Of a stretch of DNA of 39,077 nucleotides, positions 33,030 through 39,077 are shown in pieces. Both the position numbers and the translations under genes were made by a program. Position 1 is the first letter of the stretch. Every line of letters starts with the position of its first letter. Source of the stretch: Klebsiella pneumoniae (lineage in GTDB: Bacteria; Desulfobacterota; Binatia; Bin18); the NCBI GenBank assembly GCA_945865755.1, contig CAMBFS010000015.1:1-39077 (forward strand), written 5' to 3'. A model generated the notes under the pieces. It had not been told where the DNA came from. It searched no databases and saw only the letters and a program-made list of their open reading frames with translations.

Positions 33030-33060
33030 TTGACAACACCACATATTGTGGTAGTGAATA
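33030..33060 (+). promoter_or_regulatory. nrdJ promoter region with a palindromic operator candidate
   Basis: A consensus -35 TTGACA (33030-33035) is followed by ACCACA-TAT-TGTGGT (33038-33052), a 6-bp inverted repeat with an AT core, and a weak -10 within TAGTGAATAT. The palindrome sits in the spacer, where a repressor would block RNA polymerase. It loosely resembles an NrdR box (acaCwAtATaTwGtgt), which is an inference. Confidence 0.5.
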
Positions 33061-33122
33061 TCTCCACGCGAATCACCTTGTCAATGTGTCCACACTAAAA
33101 AACGAGCAGCGGAGGAGGGGGT

Positions 33123-36100
33123 ATGGCGGAAAAATCACGAAAGAAAGTCACTATGGACACCACCCAACCAGCACCAAGACTACCAAGCGAAGACCAGGCC
33201 GCGGCGCCACGTCGTGGCCTCACCATGAAGCGGTATTTCACTCGCCCCGGCGTCCACCCCTACAACGAAGTGGAGTGGGAAAAGCGCAGCGCGGTCATCT
33301 CCGGAGAAAAAGGGGAAACCGTTTTCGAGCAACTCGATGTGGAGATTCCCAAGCCGTGGTCGCAACTCGCCACCAACGTCGTCGTCTCGAAATACTTTCG
33401 CGGTCAGCTCGGCACCCCGCAACGTGAACAGAGCGTCAAGCAACTGATTGGCCGAGTCGTCGATACCGTGACCAACTGGGGCCGCAAGGATGGCTACTTC
33501 ACCACCGAGGAAGACGCCAGCATTTTTTCCGAGGAACTCACCCACTTACTGCTCCATCAAAAACTCGCCTTCAACAGTCCCGTCTGGTTCAATGTTGGAG
33601 TTGAGCCTCATCCGCAGTGCAGCGCGTGCCAACCCTACCATGCGCTCATCAACACGGTCTTTGGTCCCATGCCCATCGGTGAAATCGTTGAGAAAGAGAT
33701 GATCGGCCTGCCGGTCTACGATGAGAATGGGCTGACACAAGTCGTCGCGGTCAAACACAACGGACAAAAACCCGTGTATCGCGTTCAATTGAACGACGGA
33801 TTCTCAGTCGAAGCCACCGGAGACCATCTCGTCTGCGCGCATGACGTACGGCGAACACAAACCCTGCAGTGGATGCGCGTCGATGAACTGCGGCCGGGCA
33901 TGGTGATGCGGGTCTACCCGCACACGCCTGAAACCATCACCCCGCCAGGGTCCGAGATCGAAATCTCCGAAGCCGCGCTCGCGGGATGGCTGCAAGCCGA
34001 TGGGTTCGTGGGCCAATACGAAGAAGGAACCAATCGCTCCTTAACGTTGGAATTCATGACGGCCAATGAAGGCGAGTTCCAATGGGTCATGCAACACCTG
34101 GACAAAGTTTTTCCAAACCACCATTCGCACACGCGAGAAGTCGAAACCAAGAGTGACAAACTCCATGTGCAACGTATCCGTCTGTATGGCGAAGCGCTCC
34201 GACCATTTGTCGAGCGCTACGACCTGTTACGCCGGAAAACGGAAATCCGCGTGCCTGAACGACTCTGGACCGCATCAAACGACGCTGTCATCGCCTACTT
34301 GAAGAGCGTCTTTCAGGCCGATGGCTATGTGACCGTGCAAGCGCCGAGCGCGCGCATCGGGGTCGCCACTATTTCCCAGACTTGGATGGCGGAACTCCAA
34401 GTGTTGTTGACCCGCGTGGGCATTTATTCTCGTCTGAGAAAAAAGGAAGAAAAACGCGAAGATCGTCTGGACCTCTGGGACCTCGACATCGCCATCCTTT
34501 CGGAACGTCTTCAGTTCGCTCAGCGGATTGGTTTTCTGTCCGAGCCAAAACAAGCGGTACTCCAGGAATCCCTCGACTTGAGCGGCAAAGACTGTCCAGA
34601 AGTCCGCTTTTCCACCATTGAGACGATCTCACCAATTGGTGGGATGGACGTCTACGACATTCAGACGCTCAGCAGCCACTACCTGACCAATGCGGTCCTC
34701 GTCCATAATTGTTTCATCCTCTCCGTCGAGGACAAAATGGACTCGATCCTCGACTGGTACCGCAAAGAAGGGGTGATTTTTAAGGGCGGCTCCGGCTCTG
34801 GCGTGAACCTGTCCAAGATTCGCTCCTCCAGGGAACGTTTGGCCGGAGGGGGAACGGCATCAGGACCCGTCTCGTTCATGCGCGCCGCCGACGCCTCGGC
34901 GGGCGTCATTAAGTCCGGTGGCAAAACCCGCCGGGCCGCGAAAATGGTCGTGCTCGACGCCGATCATCCTGACATTGGGGAATTCATCCAATGCAAAGCC
35001 GAGGAAGAAAAGAAAGCCTGGACGCTCATCGACGCGGGGTACGACGGCTCGATCGACGGGGCGGCGTACAACTCCGTCTTCTTCCAAAACGCCAACAACT
35101 CCGTGCGCGTCACCGACGAGTTCATGAAGGCGGTGATCGAGGATCGCACCTGGTCAACACGATACATCACCACCGGTGAAATTTGCGAGACCGTGCGCGC
35201 GCGCGACCTCTTGCAAAGAATCTGCGGAGCGACATGGCAATGCGGCGACCCAGGGATGCAGTTCGATACCACCATCAATGCGTGGCATACGTGTCCGAAT
35301 ACCGATCGTATTAACGCAAGTAATCCTTGTGCGGAGTACATGCACCTAGACAATAGTGCATGCATGGGGCCAGAAGTCAGGATTTCAACGAAACAGGGAC
35401 TGCTTCCCGTCGCGGAATTGTATCGTCGCCAAGAAGCGGGAGAACCCATTTTCGTCAAGACTGAATTGCTTTCGGAACACGCCGCAGTCCCACGTCAGGG
35501 AAAGCGTGGGTACCGACCAGCGGATGTCCATGCGCGCCAGCTCGCGTTTCGACCCGCTGTCGTCATCAAAACGGGTCGGAAACTGCTTTATCAAATTGAA
35601 CTGTCAACCGGTCAGAAAATCCGCTTGACCGCGGACCACAAAGTGCTCACCGAAGAAGGCTGGAAGGAGGTGCGTGATCTCCAAGTTGGCGCTGACGCCA
35701 TTGTCACGCAAAAACAATCCACTCCTCTCGACTACTCCGAAGCAACTCGGGAAGAGATCAATTTTCATCACATGCTGGGATGGATGCTCGGAGACGGATA
35801 TTGCTCGCAGGACGGCCAGCGTCCTGCCTTTGGTCTGGTTTTTGGCCCGCAAGATAAAGCAACCGCCGATTACCTACTCCCCGTGTTCAATCACTTTGTT
35901 GGTGAACACACGCAGGCTCGCACAAAAACCATCAGCATCTCCACGCAAGCCAACGGAGTCATGCAAATAGGTTCGACCGCTCAAGGCGCGTTTCAGACGC
36001 TCGTAGCGGAGCATGGGGTTCAACCCGCAGTCGCTCCATGGAAATGCGTTCCTACCCGTATCTTCACGGCCTCCAAAGTCCTGCAAGCGGCTTTCTTGGG

Positions 36101-38276
36101 AGCGCTTTTTAGCGCGGATGGTTCTATTTTCTTGCGCGACTCGCACGACCAAGATTCGCACCTGCTTCTCGTGCGTCTTGCGTCGAGTTCGCCCCAACTC
36201 CTCAGTGACACGCAGCTCCTGCTTTTTGACTTTGGCATTCGCTCCTCCATCACCTGGACGCATCCCGATGGAAGAAAAAATCCTCAAGGTACGCTCAGCA
36301 TCCACGGGTATCACGCGTACAAGTTCTGCCAGATGATTGGCTTTCCACTAGCGGAACAGAAGCAGGCAAAAGCGCAACAGGTCCTGAATCAACCGTTCGA
36401 AGGAAACAACTACGCGGGTCGGCGGGCCGTGATAAAGCAAATTCAAGAGTCTGGAGCAGACGATGTCTACGACATCTCCGAGCCGGTCACACACTCAATG
36501 CTCGCCGAGGGGATGATCATCCACAATTGCAACCTCGCCTCGTTAAACCTGCTGAAGTTCATGCGTGACGATAGCGGGTTTGATACCGTCGCCTTCAAGC
36601 ATGCCGTGGACATCAGCATCACCGCTCAAGACATCCTCGTTGATAATTCCAGCTATCCCACGGAAGAAATCACCGCCAACGCGAGGGCGTTCCGGCAACT
36701 TGGACTGGGCTACGCGAACCTGGGCGCGCTCTTGATGTCACTTGGACTGCCCTACGATTCCGAAGCTGGACGTCAATACTCCGGTGCGATTACCGCATTG
36801 ATGACGGGAGAAGGGTATCTCCAGTCCGCTCGCATCGCCGAACAGATGGGAGCGTTCTCTGGCTACGCCGTCAATCGCGAGCCGATGCTCGACGTGATCG
36901 ACAAGCATCGTTCGTATGCGCACACACTCGACCCCTCGCTCGTCCCGCTTGATCTCCTGTCAGACGCCCGCAAATCCTGGGAGGAAGCACTCGCTCTCGG
37001 GCGCAAGGCTGGCTACCGCAATTCACAAGCCACCGTCTTGGCTCCAACTGGCACTATTTCTTTCCTCATGGACTGTGACACCACCGGCGTCGAACCTGAC
37101 ATTGCCCTGGTCAAATACAAGCGCTTAGTTGGTGGCGGCATGCTCAAGATCGTCAACCACACGGTCCCGCGCGCACTCAAGCGGCTGGGCTACGATAACA
37201 CCGAGATTCAGGACATCCTCGAATACATCGACGAACACGAAACCATTGAAGGCGCGCCGCTCCTGCGCGATGAACATCTCGCGGTGTTTGATTGCGCCTT
37301 CAAACCAAACCGCGGAGTCCGCACCATTCACTATCTTGGTCACGTGCGCATGATGGGCGCGGTCCAGCCATTCTTGTCGGGCGCGATCTCGAAAACCATC
37401 AACATGCCCACCGAGGCCACCGTGCTGGACATCAGCGAAGCATACATGGAGTCCTGGCGGTTGGGACTCAAAGCCGTCGCGATTTATCGTGACGGGTGCA
37501 AACGCATCCAGCCACTGGGCACGGGCAACAAGAAAGCCCTGACTCAACCAGTGCCCGTGGTGATCGCCGACCCAGAGCCGACCCGACGGCGACTCCCCAT
37601 GGATCGGCAAGCGATCTGCCATAAGTTCGACATCGCTGGCCATGAAGGCTACATCCACGTCGGGTTTTATGAAGATGGCACACCGGGTGAGATTTTCATC
37701 AAGATGGCCAAGGAAGGCAGCACGATTTCCGGGCTGATGGACACCATCGCCACGCTCACCTCGCTGGCGCTGCAATACGGCGTGCCGCTGGAAGCACTGG
37801 TCAGCAAGTTTGGCCATGTCCGTTTCGAGCCCTCGGGCTTCACCCAGAATCCCGATATTCCGTACGCTAAATCGCTCACTGATTATATTTTTCGTTTCCT
37901 CGGCACGCGCTTCCTCGCCAAAGACCCACGACAGGAAGCGGGCCCAGAGGAGCAGTCGGACCACAGGGAATCCTCACGGGGTACACTTGAGCATGCGCAG
38001 ACTCTTGGACCACAAGAGCAGGCCAGGGCACCACTCAACGGATCGACGAAAAGCAGCACGGCATCCACCGCGCCGCTCACTCGGAGTTCTCACCCCTCCC
38101 ACGGGGATTCCCTGCGGTCAGCTTCTCTCGCGGCACAGCAGGCTGGCGCCTCTCTTAGTATGACTTGGCAGTCACAGTCGGACGCGCCGAGTTGCGCGGA
38201 CTGTGGTTCAATTATGATTCGCAATGGGGCCTGTTACAAATGCCTCAATTGTGGAGCCACGAGCGGATGTTCGTGA
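33123..38276 (+). CDS. nrdJ: Adenosylcobalamin-dependent (class II) ribonucleotide reductase with two inteins
   Basis: A 1717-codon precursor; removing inteins 169-529 and 747-1135 leaves 967 residues, normal for NrdJ. Extein landmarks: QCSA|CFILSVEDKMDSILDW, FKGGSGSGVNLSKIRSSRER, NPCAEYMHLDNSA|CNLASLN (NPCAE holds the predicted thiyl-radical Cys and catalytic Glu), VLAPTGTISFLMDCDTTG, and a TSCPD domain (~1497-1596). A C-terminal zinc ribbon (CADCGSIMIRNGACYKCLNC) ends in a CS tail. The enzyme reduces ribonucleotides using coenzyme B12 with or without oxygen. A ~90-residue Ser/Gln-rich linker separates TSCPD from the ribbon. GGAGGAGGGGGT precedes ATG 33123. Activity depends on both inteins splicing. 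No cobalamin riboswitch is visible upstream. Confidence 0.96.
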   Translation: MAEKSRKKVTMDTTQPAPRLPSEDQAAAPRRGLTMKRYFTRPGVHPYNEVEWEKRSAVISGEKGETVFEQLDVEIPKPWSQLATNVVVSKYFRGQLGTPQREQSVKQLIGRVVDTVTNWGRKDGYFTTEEDASIFSEELTHLLLHQKLAFNSPVWFNVGVEPHPQCSACQPYHALINTVFGPMPIGEIVEKEMIGLPVYDENGLTQVVAVKHNGQKPVYRVQLNDGFSVEATGDHLVCAHDVRRTQTLQWMRVDELRPGMVMRVYPHTPETITPPGSEIEISEAALAGWLQADGFVGQYEEGTNRSLTLEFMTANEGEFQWVMQHLDKVFPNHHSHTREVETKSDKLHVQRIRLYGEALRPFVERYDLLRRKTEIRVPERLWTASNDAVIAYLKSVFQADGYVTVQAPSARIGVATISQTWMAELQVLLTRVGIYSRLRKKEEKREDRLDLWDLDIAILSERLQFAQRIGFLSEPKQAVLQESLDLSGKDCPEVRFSTIETISPIGGMDVYDIQTLSSHYLTNAVLVHNCFILSVEDKMDSILDWYRKEGVIFKGGSGSGVNLSKIRSSRERLAGGGTASGPVSFMRAADASAGVIKSGGKTRRAAKMVVLDADHPDIGEFIQCKAEEEKKAWTLIDAGYDGSIDGAAYNSVFFQNANNSVRVTDEFMKAVIEDRTWSTRYITTGEICETVRARDLLQRICGATWQCGDPGMQFDTTINAWHTCPNTDRINASNPCAEYMHLDNSACMGPEVRISTKQGLLPVAELYRRQEAGEPIFVKTELLSEHAAVPRQGKRGYRPADVHARQLAFRPAVVIKTGRKLLYQIELSTGQKIRLTADHKVLTEEGWKEVRDLQVGADAIVTQKQSTPLDYSEATREEINFHHMLGWMLGDGYCSQDGQRPAFGLVFGPQDKATADYLLPVFNHFVGEHTQARTKTISISTQANGVMQIGSTAQGAFQTLVAEHGVQPAVAPWKCVPTRIFTASKVLQAAFLGALFSADGSIFLRDSHDQDSHLLLVRLASSSPQLLSDTQLLLFDFGIRSSITWTHPDGRKNPQGTLSIHGYHAYKFCQMIGFPLAEQKQAKAQQVLNQPFEGNNYAGRRAVIKQIQESGADDVYDISEPVTHSMLAEGMIIHNCNLASLNLLKFMRDDSGFDTVAFKHAVDISITAQDILVDNSSYPTEEITANARAFRQLGLGYANLGALLMSLGLPYDSEAGRQYSGAITALMTGEGYLQSARIAEQMGAFSGYAVNREPMLDVIDKHRSYAHTLDPSLVPLDLLSDARKSWEEALALGRKAGYRNSQATVLAPTGTISFLMDCDTTGVEPDIALVKYKRLVGGGMLKIVNHTVPRALKRLGYDNTEIQDILEYIDEHETIEGAPLLRDEHLAVFDCAFKPNRGVRTIHYLGHVRMMGAVQPFLSGAISKTINMPTEATVLDISEAYMESWRLGLKAVAIYRDGCKRIQPLGTGNKKALTQPVPVVIADPEPTRRRLPMDRQAICHKFDIAGHEGYIHVGFYEDGTPGEIFIKMAKEGSTISGLMDTIATLTSLALQYGVPLEALVSKFGHVRFEPSGFTQNPDIPYAKSLTDYIFRFLGTRFLAKDPRQEAGPEEQSDHRESSRGTLEHAQTLGPQEQARAPLNGSTKSSTASTAPLTRSSHPSHGDSLRSASLAAQQAGASLSMTWQSQSDAPSCADCGSIMIRNGACYKCLNCGATSGCS
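33627..34709 (+). other. Intein 1 of NrdJ (LAGLIDADG-type)
   Basis: 361 residues (precursor 169-529). It starts with Cys (CQPYHALINTVFGPMPIGEI, block A) and has block B TGDH (EATGDHLVCAH). The two LAGLIDADG-like helices are LAGWLQADGFVG and YLKSVFQADGYVT. It ends VYDIQTLSSHYLTNAVLVHN followed by +1 Cys. The terminal H-N and Cys nucleophiles are intact, so splicing should work. The +1 Cys 530 is the ACFI cysteine, the predicted equivalent of E. coli NrdA C225 in the active-site disulfide pair. Confidence 0.93.
35361..36527 (+). other. Intein 2 of NrdJ (LAGLIDADG-type)
   Basis: 389 residues (precursor 747-1135). It begins CMGPEVRISTKQGLLPVAEL and has block B TADHK (IRLTADHKVLTEEGWKEV). Homing-endonuclease helices are HMLGWMLGDGYCS and FLGALFSADGSIF, with both acidic residues kept. 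It ends VYDISEPVTHSMLAEGMIIHN followed by +1 Cys 1136. All splicing residues are present. It differs clearly from intein 1 outside the motifs, so the two were acquired separately. Cys 1136 corresponds to E. coli NrdA C462. Confidence 0.93.
37959..38119. repeat. 161-bp segment bounded by 15-bp inverted repeats inside nrdJ
   Basis: GACCACAGGGAATCC (37959-37973) and GGATTCCCTGCGGTC (38105-38119) are reverse complements with one mismatch. They enclose the low-complexity linker (about residues 1613-1666) between the TSCPD domain and the zinc ribbon. The segment is read through in frame. It looks like a small non-autonomous element captured in a tolerant linker. Confidence 0.6.
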
Positions 38277-38378
38277 GCACACTCACCTCAACCGCACACT
38301 TTTGGAGGGGATGGAGGCGGGACGCTAGGCTGTGGAGAGGGGGGAAACGCCTCCTGGGGAGAAGGCCGGATCACCGGG

Positions 38379-38402
38379 CGGGGCATCTCTCGTGATGCCC
38401 CG
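38379..38402. terminator. Hairpin after nrdJ
   Basis: CGGGGCATC (38379-38387) pairs exactly with GATGCCCCG (38394-38402) across a 6-base loop, 103 bp after the nrdJ stop and before the convergent gene ending at 38447. No T tract follows; it may terminate either transcript. Confidence 0.5.
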
Positions 38403-38446
38403 TGACGGATCAAAAAAGAGGGGAGTTGTCTCCTCTCGGCAAAGAG

Positions 38447-38638
38447 TCAGTTGCTTAACATCATCGGCATCCGTTCTGGATACGCATACGAAATACCATA
38501 GACGAGGTGTGGACCAGCGGTTTTGGACATGGTGACTTTTGTCAGGCCAACATACGGAGAGATGTGCAACACGAAGCCGTTCTTCGCGGTCAGCAGGCGC
38601 GGCATTTTTTTCACCTCATCGGTCGAGTGCGACTCCAT
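38447..38638 (-). CDS. Small protein of unknown function
   Basis: 63 residues (MESHSTDEVKKMPRLLTAKN, then GFVLHISPYVGLTKVTMSKT). No family recognised; there is no signal peptide or membrane segment. It begins in a TAATG overlap with the upstream 73-residue gene, which is the main support that it is real. Composition is like that of its neighbours. Confidence 0.6.
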   Translation of the reverse strand: MESHSTDEVKKMPRLLTAKNGFVLHISPYVGLTKVTMSKTAGPHLVYGISYAYPERMPMMLSN

Positions 38639-38859
38639 TAGTGTCCAACCTCTTTCGGCGAGTTCACGGATTCCGCCTCATCCGCTTGATCGAGCAAATA
38701 GCCTAACTCATGCAGCGCTTCATTGACGTGAAAGGCAATGGCCAACAGAGATCCGTAGGCGTCTTCGTCAGGTTCATGGAGCTTCAGATGGTCGTTGACC
38801 ACAACCAATAACTCGCGGAGTTGCTCTTCGACATTACATAAATGGTCACAAGAGGCCAT
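38638..38859 (-). CDS. Small acidic helical protein of unknown function
   Basis: 73 residues with a clear ribosome-binding site (GGAGGGAAGC) before ATG 38859. The sequence (CNVEEQLRELLVVVNDHLKL, AFHVNEALHELGYLLDQADE) is acidic and predicted largely helical, perhaps a short coiled coil. It is followed with a one-base overlap by the 63-residue gene, so the two form a small operon. Function unknown. Confidence 0.62.
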   Translation of the reverse strand: MASCDHLCNVEEQLRELLVVVNDHLKLHEPDEDAYGSLLAIAFHVNEALHELGYLLDQADEAESVNSPKEVGH

Positions 38860-39014
38860 GCTTCCCTCCGTTCCCCCACCAGGGAAGAATCAGTGCGCCG
38901 ATCTTAGCCGACAACCCCTAGACCGCCTAGTATCTACTTTAAATTCCAAGGCAACCCGAAAAATCGCCAAAATATCTTGACAAATAGCCGCTAAACACAC
39001 ACACTTTATGGACT

Positions 39015-39077
39015 TTGAACAGAGAAGACTTACAGGCTGAAATCAACGCCATCGACCAAGAAATCGCCCAACTGGAA
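39015..39077 (+). CDS. Start of a coiled-coil protein (3' end outside window)
   Basis: The frame ending at the window edge reads (TTG)NREDLQAEINAIDQEIAQLE, a strongly coding-like, heptad-patterned helix. In-frame upstream there is a stop at 38985 and no ATG, so TTG 39015 is the best start; no good Shine-Dalgarno is seen. A -35-like TTGACA is at 38977-38982, but a matching -10 at normal spacing is not clear. Family unknown. Confidence 0.5.
   Translation, partial: MNREDLQAEINAIDQEIAQLE

Noticed and set aside
32951..33122. Cobalamin riboswitch upstream of the B12-dependent reductase
   Set aside because: The 172-bp spacer is too short to hold the full aptamer plus promoter, and no B12-box-like sequence was seen.
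33123..38276. Three separate genes or frameshifts in nrdJ
   Set aside because: The frame is continuous and both interruptions have exact intein ends (first Cys, terminal His-Asn, +1 Cys), so inteins explain the length.

Overview
This is 39 kb of a GC-rich, densely coding Gram-negative-type bacterial genome. The gene set is: signal-peptide M16 peptidases, a DUF1329 protein, a delta-9-type desaturase, a Baeyer-Villiger monooxygenase, a luciferase-like oxidoreductase, Lon, a B12-dependent ribonucleotide reductase, and archaeal-type phosphoglycerate mutase and NMN adenylyltransferase. This mix suggests an uncultured deltaproteobacterial, Binatota or Tectomicrobia-like lineage. That placement is an inference from repertoire only; there is no rRNA or tRNA in the window.

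Layout. 1-4517 is an accessory, conflict-type block, all on the minus strand. It holds a VbhA-like antitoxin, a frameshifted fic toxin truncated exactly in its catalytic motif, a perfect 18-bp inverted repeat, an AAA_14/DUF4143 ATPase, and a very large protein that runs off the window. That protein joins a calcineurin-like phosphoesterase, an NB-ARC-type STAND NTPase and nearly identical TPR repeats. 4773-7255 has a Baeyer-Villiger monooxygenase and a MazEF-type toxin-antitoxin pair with a leaderless-looking promoter. 7307-22186 is mostly housekeeping: serS, an archaeal-type apgM and nadM, DUF1329, infA, a desaturase, an LLM oxidoreductase, a 5-formyl-THF cyclo-ligase homologue, a LOG-like Rossmann protein, a HAD hydrolase, lon and pgk.

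22266-25864 encodes exported proteins: a Lys/Ser-rich protein with two 36-residue repeats, then a catalytic and a non-catalytic M16 peptidase in tandem. 25871-31523 is a minus-strand lipoate and 2-oxoacid dehydrogenase cluster (E2, E3, LipB, LipA), followed by glutamate dehydrogenase. No E1 gene is present. 31622-32950 is an overlapping DUF721 / small protein / rnhB operon.

33123-38276 is a single 1717-codon nrdJ. It is interrupted by two LAGLIDADG-type inteins, each sitting directly before one of the two predicted redox-active cysteines. A low-complexity linker near its C-terminus is bounded by a 15-bp inverted repeat, as if a small element had inserted in frame. The last kilobase holds two tiny unknown genes and the start of a coiled-coil protein.

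Short 7-bp tandem arrays recur at 6453, 10796, 27992 and 28757. One of them lies inside the N-terminus of lipA. The strongest candidates for something not well described are the phosphoesterase-STAND-TPR protein, the palindrome/Fic junction, the heptamer arrays, and the intein and inverted-repeat structure of nrdJ.
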